Shown: piece after piece, positions 27,204 to 41,154 of the stretch
How the letters are laid out: the number at the start of each line of letters is the position of its first letter
How positions within the stretch are numbered: position 1 is the stretch's first letter
Assembly: GCA_020631735.1 (NCBI GenBank)
Contig: CM036160.1
Span: 8,896,746 to 8,960,745, forward strand
DNA from: Saccharum officinarum
Taxonomy: Eukaryota > Streptophyta > Magnoliopsida > Poales > Poaceae
Reading direction: 5' to 3'
DNA: 64,000 bases
Made by a program: the position numbers and the translations under genes
The notes under the pieces: model-generated
What the model was told of the DNA's origin: nothing
Seen by the model: only the letters and a program-made list of their open reading frames with translations
Database searches by the model: none

Positions 27204-30200
27204 CAAAGTTCAAAATAGCGGGATTTAGCTGCCGCTATAGCGCTATTTAGCGGTTCAGAAGGTCTGACGCTAAGCTACGATGGTTTTAACGTTAGATCGC
27301 TATTTTCCGCTATTAGCGGCTAATAGCGCGCTATCTCCGCTAAATCACAGTTTATTTAGCGCCGCTATTCTGCGTGGGCTGTAATTTTCGTCGGCCCAAA
27401 TGACGTGCAGGCCCAAATCGCTAGGATATCCACCGATGGGAAGCAGTCACACACACAACCCTAACCATTCGACACCGTTCCTCCCAAGCTCGCGTGATTC
27501 GTGAGTGCCGGCGGCGGCGCCGCCGGATGCTATTGCTGCTGTGACCGGTGAGCGGCGAGGGTGCAATACCGGCGAGGGGAGTCGGAAGTGCGGCGGCAGC
27601 GAGCTACGGCACCGGCTGGTGCTGTTGCAGCGACTACAAAGGACAGCGGCAAGCGGCGAACTCGCGGGAGAGCAAGCGGCAGCGCCTGCTGTTGCTACGA
27701 CGGCCATGTCCCAGTCCCGGCCAGAAGGCAAGATTCTTCAAACTCTTTTCATTTTTCCTCTGTTCTTTACGTATTGGGCTGCTGGATGTGAACGGTAGTG
27801 AGTAGTGAGTGACGTAGTGCTGCATCTCATTCTCATGGTGAATTGAATAACTGATTGGCTTATGATTTTTGTACTACTGCATTCAGCTTGCTAGTGCCGT
27901 TGATTTGTTTACTCTTTACTGTAAATATATTGGCATTTACCCCATGAAGAAAGTGTAGTACCAGATCTGTTCTAGGTTGTTGCAGTAAGCTTGACATTTT
28001 TTTTATCTCATATCAATTTTGTTTCTTAGGTCCCCCATCAAGTGTTGCATCTGAATCAGTAGAACAAACAGCTTCAACCAGAGTTGCTATCAACTCAGAT
28101 GACCCTGCATGGAGTCATTGTTATTGCCCAGACCCAAAGAAGAAGCATTCAATAGTGTGCAACTACTGTAAGAAGACGATAAACGCTGGAATTACAAGAG
28201 TGAAGTACCATCTTGCTCGTCTCGGTGGCTACAACGTTGCTAAATGTGACAAGGTTCCGACTGATGTGAAGGAAGAGATGCTAGCTTTGATTACCAAGAA
28301 AACTAGTGTGAAGGAACAAAAGCAAAAGGAAAAGGAAAAGCAAAAGGCCAGAGATGAAATTGATCTGGATCGCTCAGATGGTGAAATGTGCAGTGAAGAC
28401 TCTGACCATGGGAACGAGGTTATTGTGCTAAGGTCAACAAAAGGACCTAGTTGCAGTGCTGTTGCTTCATCGGGTAGTGGCTCTATTGAGAAGTTCTACA
28501 AGCCGGCTTCTATAGAAGAGACTGTTCAAAAGAACCAGAAAGGAGCTAACGTCAACCAAAAGGTTCAAACAAAGTTAACAACTCAGAAAAGAGAAGAGAG
28601 GAGGGATAGAGCTTGTGAGTATATATGTCAGTTCTTTTATGAAGCTAGCATTGCACACAATACAGTCCTTCTTCCTAGCTTTGCCAATATGGTTGAGGCC
28701 ATTGGAGCCTTTGGTAGAGGTTTGAGAGGGCCTAGTCCCTATGAGATGAGTGGACCATTTTTGCAGAAAAGGAAACAGAAGGTGTTGGATGGATTCAAGA
28801 GCCATGAGGAATCATGGAAAACCTCAGGTTGTACACTTATGACAGATGCATGGACAGATAAAAAGGGCAGGGGAGTAATGAATTTAGTTGTGCATAGTGC
28901 TCATGGGGTCCTTTTTTGGATTCTGTGGACTGCTCTGCTGTCAAGAAAAATGATAAATACATCTTTGACCTTGTGGATAGATGCATTGAAGACATAGGAG
29001 AGGAAAATGTTGTCCAAGTGGTCACTGACAATGCTAGTGTTAATGTAGCAGCAGCAAGTCTTCTAGCAGCAAAGAGACCCAAAATATTTTGGAATGGATG
29101 TGCAGCTCATTGCCTAGATCTTATGTTGGAGGACATTGGGAGGCTTCAACCAGTCCAGGAAACAATTGCAAGTGCGAGACAATTGACTGCATTTCTCTAT
29201 GCTCATACAAGGGTGCTGGATTTGATGAGAAAATATCTTGGTAAGGACTTGGTTCGCTCTGGAGTTACTCGATTTGCCACTGCTTATTTGAATCTGAAGA
29301 GTTTGCAAGACAACAAGAAGGAGCTCAAAAGGCTCTTCAGAGATAATGATCTCAATGAGATGGGTTACTTGAAGAGTGCCAAGGGGAAGAAGGCGGAAAA
29401 AGTGATCAAATCTGAAATCTTTTGGAAAAATGTTGATAGTGCTATTAATTTTTTTGAGCCATTGGCTAATGTGCTGAGAAGAATGGATAGTGATGTGCCT
29501 GCAATGGGATTTTTGCATGGATATATGATTGAGGCAAAGAAAGAAATTGCTTTGAGGTTTGACAATGATCAGACAAGATACAAACCTGTTTGGGAAATAA
29601 TTGACAAAAGGTGGGATAGCAAGCTGAAGAGTCCACTACACTTAGCTGGGTACTATTTGAACTCTTATTATTACTACCCAAACAAGGCAGACATTGAGAA
29701 TGATAGTTCATTTAGAGCTGTTGTAATAGAATGTGTTACGACGCTGATTGATGATGAAGAAATTCAAGATAATATCATTGAAGACCTCAGCAAATATAAG
29801 GAACAGGGTCATTTGGACATGATATTGCCACAAGGCAGAGGAGAAATAAGGACTTCAACCCAGGTGAAAATTGTGAAACTAATGTGATTGATGAATTATC
29901 CAATATAATCCTTTTTGCTATCACAAGAGTTTAACTCATTGCTTGTTCATGCAGCAACATGGTGGCTGAATCATGGCACAACTACACCTAATTTGAGGCT
30001 GTTGGCGATAAAGATTCTAAGTTTGACGTGTAGTTCCTCTGGTTGCGAGAGGAATTGGTCAGTATTTGAACAGGTAATAAAAATAATTCTACTTCCACAA
30101 CTCACCTACATGAATATATTTTTGCATCTTTGTTCATTCCTTGAATTTATTCATCTCAACAAAACTAGATGCACACAAAAAGGCGCAACAGATTTCTTCA

Positions 30201-31005
30201 TGAAAGGATGAGAGACCTTGTATTTGTCAAATTTAACTCCAAACTAAGGCATAAGAAAGAGAACAAGAGTAGAGATCCCATAGAGAAGGAAATTAATGAT
30301 GTGCTGGAGGATGACAACAATGAGTTCATTACTGGATTAGAACCAAATGCAAATCAAAGTCAAGAAGATCAGGGATGTGCAGAAACATCAGCAAAAGCAC
30401 AAGAAGGAGCATCACAGGGAGCATCAGCATCTCAAGCAAAATCCAAAAGGAAAAGGCCTGTGCGCCATAGGAAGAAACTCAGAAACGTGGCATCTCTGAT
30501 GAAACCTCAGTCTGCAGCCTCTACTTCTGATTCAGAGGAAAATCAAGATGCTATGCTATCTACTGATACTGAAGATGATTAGGTGAGTACAACAATCTAT
30601 TCAGATGCTGAAATGCATGCGTGATGTACTGATGTATCAGACTATGGCCTATGGCTCCATGCCTTATGTTTGTTTGTCTATCTGTCACTATTTAGTTGAT
30701 ATGCAGTATAATGTCTGTCAACTTTATATGAACTTTGAACTCATGTGTGTAGGTGTCTGTGATGTATCATGTATGAACTATGAAGCTGTGGTGTAATGTG
30801 TTAGTAAGACTTTGAACTATTTGTCCCTAGTTACTTGGTAATTGGTATTTGTAATCTCTTCGTCTTCTATGTTTGTTATGTGTAAAATTACCTGATATTT
30901 GACATATTTTTTGCTCCGCCGCTAAATGGCTTAGCCCGCTATAGCCTTTCTTAGCTTTTGGGAGAGGCAGCCGCTAAGGGGCTTAGCCCGCTATTTAAAA
31001 CTTTG
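27204..31005 (+). mobile_element. hAT transposon 1, 3802 bp
   Basis: The terminal inverted repeats CAAAGTTCAAAATAGCGG (left) and CAAAGTTTTAAATAGCGG (right end, reversed) bound the element. The 8 bp target duplication is gatagtac/gatagcac (27196-27203, 31006-31013, one mismatch), as expected for hAT. Subterminal copies of the gctatagcg/ctaaatagcg type cluster at both ends (27220-27370 and 30915-31000), typical transposase-binding arrays. It carries a transposase gene on the plus strand with frameshifts. Confidence 0.88.
28030..30582 (+). pseudogene. hAT transposase, frameshifted
   Basis: A BED zinc finger lies at 28155-28220 (CNYCKKTINAGITRVKYHLA). A lysine-rich linker follows, then the DUF659/RNase H-like core (MTDAWTDKKGRGVMNLVVHS, VTDNASVNVAAAS, WNGCAAHCLDLMLEDIG) and the hAT dimerisation segment (TWWLNHGTTTPNLRLLAIKIL, SSSGCERNWSVFEQ) in an exon 29955-30073. 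The last exon is 30169-30582, ending TEDD. Two single-base deletions appear: one in a T run at 28912-28917 and one near 29803-29810; both flanks are otherwise well preserved. An upstream non-coding or short exon before 28030 is likely. It is inactive as it stands. Confidence 0.75.
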
Positions 31006-31013
31006 GATAGCAC

Positions 31014-31015
31014 TC

Positions 31016-31100
<85 letters not shown>
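31014..31100. repeat. (TG)n(TA)n microsatellite
   Basis: A short GT run followed by about 75 bases of uninterrupted TA, right beside the hAT target duplication and within the third SCPL leader remnant. Confidence 0.95.
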
Positions 31101-31102
<2 letters not shown>

Positions 31103-31111
31103 TTTTTTATA

Positions 31112-33351
31112 CTCCCGGAGTAGTTACTCCCACCGACAGTACACACAGCAACTTGGTGTCCGGCTAGTTAGGCGCTGGTTAACGGGCTGACAAACGCGAC
31201 CCGTTTAGTTGGCGGTGATACGGGAGTATAGTATTTATCTGGACGTATGTACGTGAATTAAAAAAAAGCCGATGGCCAGATAATTCCTGTGAAAAACGGA
31301 TAAGATTGTTTAATGGGTTGGCCGCTTGCTTATATATATTAGTCATGTTTGGACGTACGTCTATGGCCTGTTACTTTGTCGCTAGTATACACATGTGCTT
31401 TTGTGTGAATAAAGTATGGACACATACTTTTTTCATAAGAGTACATATTCATACTTTTTGAAGAGGAGTATGTACGCATACTTCTTTTTCTTGAAAGGAG
31501 TATTTATTCATACATTTTTAAAAGGAGTATGTATGCATACTTTTTCCAGTACGGATATATACGTCCAGATTTAGCTAGTATGTATACATACTTAAACAAC
31601 ACGGCCAGAGTATATGTGCATACATTCACGTATGGAGATATACAAAACAACGAGAGTATGTATTCATACTATTTTTGGGAATAAAATGTATGTGCATATT
31701 TCTGTGAGGTGGAGTATGTGTAGATACTTTTGTTGACAAAATTACACCAATGTAATACTCACATGCAGAAATCAAAGCATTAGTAATTAAAAAAATCCAA
31801 AGATAATAGAACCAGCCTTCACTGCCAATGCCGACATCCCATCCGCACGGATTTCTTTCTGGTGTAGATGGCAATTTGTGCTCCCCCGCTGGATGCTCAC
31901 GCCATGCCAAGATAGATACGTCCACCATCGAAGCATCGCTGGATACTCACCCCTGTGCGTGACAGGAGCCGCCGGCACCGGACACAAGAAGATCGAGAAA
32001 TACCAAGAGGATCTAGCAAACATGGTAGTCGCTTGTGCCCTTACTGATCGACTAGTCTGGCTTGCCGCATCTGGTGTGGTGACCCGTGACCAAGATTGAT
32101 CTGGTGTACTACTACCACCGTTCGCCGGACACCAGTCCTGTGGCAAGGAAAAAATCATGTTAGTTCAATTCAGAAACTAGCGTGTAGATTGGAACCAAAA
32201 GATCAAGAACGAAAAAAAGAGTGCGTATTACGAAGGAGCAGGCATACCAACGCACGCATGCAGCTGTCACACCGCCGATGGAGACCAGAGCGGTGTCGGC
32301 TCCTCCTTCATTACGCACGACGGAAAACAGGGGAGGATTTACGCGTGCGCCAGGCCGCCACCGGGTGGAAGGCAGGGGAGTCGTAGCAAGGTACCTCGAT
32401 CTGGATCTGGACGCCGCCAAGGGGTGGACCACGGGGGCGCCATAGCCCCTGCGTGACGCTCGCCAGTGGTGGAGAGGACCGTGCCGCCGCCCCTGCGTGA
32501 TGCTCGCCGGTGGTGGAGGCGCCCCGCGCCGCCGCCGTCGACGTTGCCGGGGGAGGGGAGGGCTCGCTGTCGCTGCCGCTAGTGGAAGTGGGGAGAGCTC
32601 GCCGCAACCGCCGCTTGGATGGATCCACCGGCGGATCTTAGAGGGAGCCGCCGCCCACCATCCCGGAGAGATGCGAGGAGAGAGAAAAGAGATATTAAAA
32701 TGTCAGCCATCATCTGTGCCTACGTATATACTCAGACTTGGATACTCTAAAACGATAGAGTATGAATATAGAGTAAAAATTGCTGCACTGGGTACTCTAA
32801 AACGATACTCTATCTTTTCTCTCACTCTATATTTAGAGTAGTACTGTGCTTACTCTATACTCTGTAGTGGCGGACCCCGCTAGTTAAACAAAGGAAAAAA
32901 ATGCTATAACTCACAAACCAAAAATCCAAATTAAATTTTGATTGCACCATTAAATTCGTCTCAATAAATCCTTCAAAACTAGATCACACATGGATATATT
33001 TAGATAAAGTGACAAGTCGGTCCCACAGTGAATAGAGTGGATAGAGGATGATATAGAGGATGGATGGGTGCGGGAGAATTGAGTATAGAGTAGAGAATCT
33101 TGCTGACTAGGACGTATAGAGGATGAATATAGAGGTCCATGAGTACGGGTAGTCTCAAGCCATCGTCAGCTTGATCCGCTTTCCACGCTAATTATCCTGC
33201 CATCCGGATGTACGCTGATTTTAAATTCGCGTATATACACGTACCGACGCTCTAGATACAAACGGGTCAGTTTTTTTAACCCGTTAGCTCCGCTGAATGG
33301 CCGGCCGGCTTCCCTCTCCTGGTGTGCCTAGGAGGAGAGAGAAACTACTCC
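31112..33351. mobile_element. Mutator-like element with long imperfect TIRs
   Basis: Left arm GGAGTAGTTACTCCC (31117) and the reversed right arm GGAGTAGTTTCTC (33351) begin matching inverted repeats. These continue through aacgggtc...agccgg words and an inner block with gtacgtg-aatt-aaa-agc-gatgg-agataat (left 31245-31295, right 33180-33245), about 200 bases in all. It lies inside the SCPL leader remnant. The interior has divergent gagtatgtNNgcatac words (31400-31720), a GC-rich gene-like stretch (31780-32690) and repeated tactctaaaacgata words (32740-32810). No MURA transposase was seen. The 9 bp target duplication was not resolved, so the ends may shift by some bases. Confidence 0.5.
31780..32690. 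other. GC-rich gene-like cargo inside the MULE
   Basis: This stretch differs sharply in composition from the AT-rich arms. It holds open frames in both directions, including a minus-strand Ser/Pro/Ala-rich frame 32628-32311 and a frame 32158-31787. Possible splice sites are present (CACAG/GACTGG near 32140 on the minus strand). I do not recognise a protein. A captured host gene fragment (Pack-MULE) or low-complexity sequence are both possible. Confidence 0.3.
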
Positions 33352-33357
33352 TAGCGA

Positions 33358-33755
33358 GCAGGAAAAGCAGAGTTGATAGATGTCACTATTTCGTTTGGAC
33401 CGCACGCTCTCTTGATGCTATCTTCTTTTCATGATTTATTTCAGTTTATTCCTCAAATTTGACTAGGGCCTGTTTAGATGGTGAAAAAGTTTGGGTAAAA
33501 TTTCTGTAGCACTTTTCGTTGTTATTTGGCAAAATTTATCTAATCATAGACTAACTAGGCTCAAAAGATTCGTCTCGACATTTACAGACAAACTATGCAA
33601 TTAGTTATTTTTTTACCTACATTTAATACTCCATGCATGCATCCAAAGATTCGATGTGACAGTTACTGTGCAAACTTTTTTGGGTTGGGTGACCAACTAA
33701 ACAGGCTCTAGGACAAGAATTACAGGGAGAGAGATCGTGACGTCGTACGTCACAG
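33358..33755 (-). pseudogene. third SCPL copy, promoter remnant (right half)
   Basis: gagttgatagatgtcac, tttcgtttggaccgcacgct and cagggagagagatcgtgacg match the SCPL-B promoter (37478-37630) and in part that of SCPL-A (26400-26480). It is split by the MITE at 33466-33707. With 27114-27203 it shows that a third copy of the 5' region existed between the two intact genes. Confidence 0.7.
33466..33707. mobile_element. 242 bp MITE
   Basis: Inverted ends gggcctgtttag and ctaaacaggct with a short cta/ctag duplication on both sides. It cleanly interrupts the SCPL promoter copy (caaatttga/ggacaagaa is contiguous in SCPL-A near 26434). The ends are of a widespread grass MITE type; I leave the superfamily open. 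Confidence 0.75.
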
Positions 33756-34200
33756 AAGGTACTTTGCTCCCTACTCGTGTGATCCAACTTTATCTTTTCT
33801 TTTTCCTCTTTCTGTAACTCCACCTGGGCGATTAATGTGACTCCACCATGACCCTATTGTAACACCCTAACTTATTAATATCCTGTAACAGTTGTGGTTG
33901 TTGGCACAAGGTCCTGGTGTGGTTGTGTTTTGCCTGGTGGGTGGCTTAGTACTACCTTACAAATGTAGCTAGGTAAGAATTATTAGTTCATAAACCTTGT
34001 TGCCGTGTCAAATATTGTGTCTCTAGCTTAACCTTTTTACATGAAGTGAGAAAGAAAGAGATGTGCTAGTTCATGGGCTCGCTCCAATGGAAGGGATAGG
34101 CTACGTGGATATTATTTATAGGTTGTAAGACGTCTTGGACTGATAGCTTTATCCGTGGCAAGATTTCTGAAGACTGTATGGGCAGTCGGGCACCCTGCAA
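33756..34200. other. intergenic sequence 3' of SCPL-B
   Basis: No gene seen. tgtaacaccctaac at 33858 looks like the start of an LTR of the TGTAACACC type, but no matching end or coding part is visible. From about 34205 the sequence matches the SCPL-A 3' flank (23385 onward). Confidence 0.35.
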
Positions 34201-34473
34201 ATACCTTGCACTGTACAACCAGTTATCATATTATTTTGCAATCTTGAAGACCAAAGAGTCCTTTCTTCTGCAGTTCTGAAGAACAAAGAATCTTGTGTGC
34301 CGTTATTCTTGCCGTTCTTAAATTTTAACTTGTGTACAATATGTTTCGCAAAAAAAAATTGTGTACAATATACATGCATTGGGAAGAGATAAATACTTGA
34401 ATGTGCTAAGTATTGCACACAATTTAATGTGGAGTTATTTCCCGTTATGTATGCCAATAAAAACAAATGATAA

Positions 34474-37427
<2,954 letters not shown>

Positions 37428-37574
37428 TTAGATGATGATTACAGAGACAATGTATTCCAATTTGTAATAAGTCTAAGCAGAGGAGTTGATAAATGTCACT
37501 GTTTCGTTTGGACCGCACGCTCTCCTGATGTTATCTTCTTCTCATAGTTTATTTCAGTTTATTATTCCACAAAT

Positions 37575-38211
37575 TTGACACAAATTTGACTGCGACAACT
37601 GGTACAGGGAGAGAGATCGTGACGTCGTACCGTGCTTGCAAAGTTGGAATTTGATTAAAGCTTGCATTGCTACCCAGCTGATTTACTACTGTACATTGCT
37701 ATAGGCATGTGTTAATGCCAGGAGCCTGACGACGACGGGCGATGCTGAAACAGAAGACAACAAGGCAAAGGGAGGGAAGACCAGGAGCAGACCACTTGGA
37801 GGCCGGAAGCAAGGCGGGTCCTGTGGGAGAAGAGAGGCCCAAGGGAGTGAAGAAGCCCCATCCAAGATTCTTCAGGCCCAGCTGGACGAATGCGTAGGAG
37901 ACTTGGCTTCCTTGCGTTTTAGCATGGAGACGGGGACAGGCGAGGGAGAGGATACGGAGAGAACACAGGAAGGCCAGCTGTGTCTAGAGGTGTTGGCAGG
38001 GAGCTGCGTGCTCGTTAATCTTGTATCCTACTCCAATATCCGTGAATTCGTTCTAAACTTTAGCTAATACACAACCCCCAAAGTACAATCCAAGTAGCCA
38101 ATGTGGTTTGTCATAATTTGGTATTCGGAGCTGTAGATCCTCGGCCCAGACTCCATCGATTCCGGCAAGTTCTTCTCATCAGCGAGCAATCAAGTCTGGC
38201 GGAGCCACCGG
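37575..38211. repeat. SCPL upstream block, copy B
   Basis: This matches 26440-27120. It contains tttggtattcggagc at 38117-38131, close to the tRNA-Met primer binding site of plant retroelements, so the block probably includes an old LTR/leader fragment that was duplicated together with the SCPL gene. Confidence 0.5.
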
Positions 38212-38264
38212 ATTATCTTCTTCGACCTTAGTATCAAACCAGAGAGCAGTAGAAGTTGCAAGCG

Positions 38265-38417
38265 ATGGAGGAGCTGATCGGCAAAGGGATGCAGGCGCGG
38301 ATGGACCATCAACACGAGACTCTCAAGAAGACATTGGATGCAGGCTCGGATGGACCATGTAGTTCTTCCAACTCCTTAGTGAACTTGGAGACTTGTGGAA
38401 GAAAGTTCATTAATTAG
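38265..38417 (+). pseudogene. short ORF after the leader, possibly a retroelement gag start
   Basis: A 50-codon frame beginning MEELIGKGMQARMDHQHE lies 134 bases after the primer-binding-like word. The placement and the charged, helical N-terminus suit a retrotransposon gag that was truncated. The match is by position and style only. Confidence 0.25.
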
Positions 38418-38830
38418 ATGTTTCAGTAAAGAACAAATGTGGACAGTCTAGACATTATATTAGAACCTTGGATATAGAGGCCAAATTGATAATTGGATCA
38501 TTTCTAACCAGTTTCATGCAAAAACAAATGTTACAGCTAAGTGCCTAAGTTGCTGCTTGTTCATAAACCATAAAAGACTGGATTCTAATTCATTCAGCTA
38601 GCATAACATGGAAATGTGAAGTCTTTGTAGACTCAGATTCTCAGATGTACAAAGCTCCAGGTACAAAGGATTACAAGGCTGAAAAATAGAGTTTCCATAG
38701 CATACTAGTATTAATCTGTATGTGCTGGAAGTATTTACTCTAGCAATACGGATCAGCACATCTGCGCATAGGAATCAGAATGGATAGCACATGAGACACA
38801 TGGTTTATACTAGTTCCGGTACGTGGTAAC
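38418..38830. other. unannotated flank left of the copia insertion
   Basis: AT-rich sequence with no gene seen. It joins across the copia element with 55161 onward (atgagacacatggtttatac ... gtatagtttaaag), so both are flanks of one older sequence. Confidence 0.4.
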
Positions 38831-38835
38831 CCTAT

Positions 38836-39502
38836 TGAAGGACCGAAAGTGGCGACCAGAAGGGGGTGAATGGGAACCTCAAATTTCTTTTCATAAAAGT
38901 TTGGCCGCTGTCCCAAAATCAATCCCCAAAGCACACCCACACAGGTGAGTAAATCACAAGCCTATAAAAGGCTAAATATCTCCAAGAAACACAGCGTGAC
39001 ACTCAAGAAACGATACATAAGAACACCGCCGAGCAAACAGGAGAAAGAATATGGCCGAGCAGACCAACAGGAACCCTCCACCTCTACAGAAAAGAGGCAA
39101 GTGTCCAACCTTAAACACCTGAGTCAACAAGTGACAAAGATGCTTAGAAAAGATCCAATCACCGCTAGCAAACCAGCGCAAAAAGCAGAATTTAAAACGG
39201 ATCAAAAACGAGCTCAAACGATGCGAAACAACGCACAAACACAATGGACCAGACTCTATAACTGTAGTAGCAGATGTGACACTGTAGCAGCGGCCTCGAC
39301 TGCGCCGTACGATTGGACGCAGCGCTGGTACTGTAGCATAACATACCAAATAAAGCATAACTTCAATCTAATCACTATAGTCATGAAGGTCAGAATGCAC
39401 TAAAATACATGATGAAGTGAAATGCAATATGCAATATGATACAGAAAACAAAGCAAAAAAAATTAAGCTACAAAGAAAAGCAAAACTAAAATACAACAAT
39501 CA
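38836..39502 (-). repeat. copia 3' LTR, shortened or partly internal
   Basis: Bases 38836 to about 39340 match the first 500 bases of the 5' LTR copy (53346-53850), with small indels. The remaining 1.3 kb of the 5' LTR has no counterpart. The stretch 39340-39502 up to the purine-rich block (minus strand: agtggaggggaac at about 39503-39515) may be a rearranged U3 or internal 3' sequence next to a deletion. Confidence 0.6.
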
Positions 39503-39850
39503 GAGTTCCCCTCCACTAAAAAGGGAAACAAACTCCAAGTTCCCCTTACAAGCGAGCAAACTGGGCTTGGTCAAAAGGTTTGGTGAACATATCTGCGAGC
39601 TAGTTTGGGTATCAATGTGGCGCAGATCGATATTACCTTTCTCATAGTGGTCACGCAAGAAGTGAAAGCGGACTTCTATGTGCTTTGTCTTTAGGTGGAG
39701 GACGGGGTTTTTGGCTACACTTATTGCACTGGTGCTGTCACAAAACAAAGGCACTCTCCTAAACTCTAACCCAAACTCTCTCAGAGTAGCTATCATCCAA
39801 AGCAACTGGGAACAACAAGCAGCAGCAACATACTCAGCTTTTATGATGGA
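39503..39850 (-). pseudogene. copia RNase H remnant
   Basis: The minus frame reads LRVPLFCDSTSAISVAKNP-like sequence (FRRVPLFCDSTSAISVAKNP), then HIEVRFHFLRDHYEKGNI and IDTQTSSQICSPNLLTKP. These are the conserved last blocks of copia RNase H, with the acidic CDST residue and the HIxxRxHFxRD block present. It is separated from RT by a frameshift. Confidence 0.75.
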
Positions 39851-39860
39851 TTAGGCGACG

Positions 39861-41010
39861 CTAGACTGCTTGCGAGAAGACCAAGACACGAGAGAAGTTA
39901 TCCAAGAAATTGACAAGTCCCCGAAGTGGACTTCCTCTCAACACGACACCTAGCATATCCCACATCGGAATACCTGCAAAGAGAAAGAGAGGAGGAAGCC
40001 AAAAACCAAACACCACACTCGGGTGTGAAACGAAGGTACCTAAGGATCCACTTGATAGCTTGATGATGAGACTGCACGGTGAAGACTGAAAGCGCATGCA
40101 TAAGCAGACCGCGAACTGAATGTCCGGTCTCGTCGCCATCAGGTACAACAAGGATCCGATCATGCTTCGGTATTTCTTCTGGTCCGCGACTTCTTCTTTC
40201 TTGTCTTCATCCAGGGCCATCGTGGTCGACATGGGTGTCGAAAGAGGCTTGGCCTCACCCATATCGAATTTCTTGAGCACGTCCTTGGTGTACTTGCCTT
40301 GGTGCACGAACGTCCCCTCGCGAGTTTGCTTGATTTGCAGTCCGAGGATGAAAGTCAATTCGCCCATCATGCTCATTTCAAATTCTCTGCTCATAGTATC
40401 TAAAAACTTGGCAACAAGAGTATGAGAAGAGCCACCAAAGATTATATCATCCACATATATCTAAACCAAAAGGATGTCAGTGCCTTGCTTGAGGAGAAAC
40501 AAAGTTTTATCAACCGAACCCATTCTAAAATCCTTCTCAAGCAAGAAAGCTTTCAAGCGCTCATACCAGGCTCTCGGGGCTTATTTCAAACCATACAAGG
40601 CTTTGTGGAGTTTAAAAACATAGTTGGTGAACTTAGTATTTTCAAAGCTAGGAGGTTGCCTCACATAAACCTCTTCCTCTATGTACCCATTTAAGAAGGC
40701 ACTCTTCATGTCCATCTGATACAGCTTGAACCCTTCCGAAGCTGCAAATGCTAAAAGGATCCTAATGGCTTCTAAACGAGCAATAGGAGCAAAGATTTCT
40801 TCATAGTCTATTCTCTCTTTTTGGCAAAAATCCTGAGCCACCAATCTCGCCTTGTTTCTCACTATCATCACATCCTCACTCTGTTTGTTCTTGAAAACCC
40901 ACTTTGTACCTATGGGGTGGCAATCTGGTGGAGGTGGAACTAAAACCCACACTTTGTTCCGCTCAAAGTTCTCTAACTCCTCGTGCATAGCATTGATCTA
41001 ATCAACATTA
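39861..41010 (-). pseudogene. copia reverse transcriptase remnant
   Basis: Minus-strand blocks in order: [59 protein letters not shown], the catalytic IYVDDIIFGG at about 40434-40463, FILGLQIKQ and SMIGSLLYLMATRPDIQFAV. Two stops stand where relatives have Gln: TAA at 40581-40583 and TAG at 40461-40463. The catalytic Asp pair is intact. The frame is lost again near 40060. Confidence 0.85.
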
Positions 41011-41154
41011 GATAGAGCGTGTCCAATATCTCGAGGCTCCAAAGAAGCTATGAAAGCAGAATGAGCGAAGTGTGAAATATGATATGACCTGGACCGTGAC
41101 TCGCTGGTCGATGTCGCCGATCATGGTCTGAGATGGGTGGCGATGCTGAATGTG

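Noticed and set aside
31021..31100. TA run as a regulatory element
   Set aside because: Simple microsatellite.
32866..32880. gtagtggcggacccc as a hAT terminal repeat (CAGTGGCGG type)
   Set aside because: No matching opposite end or 8 bp duplication; it lies inside the MULE-like unit.
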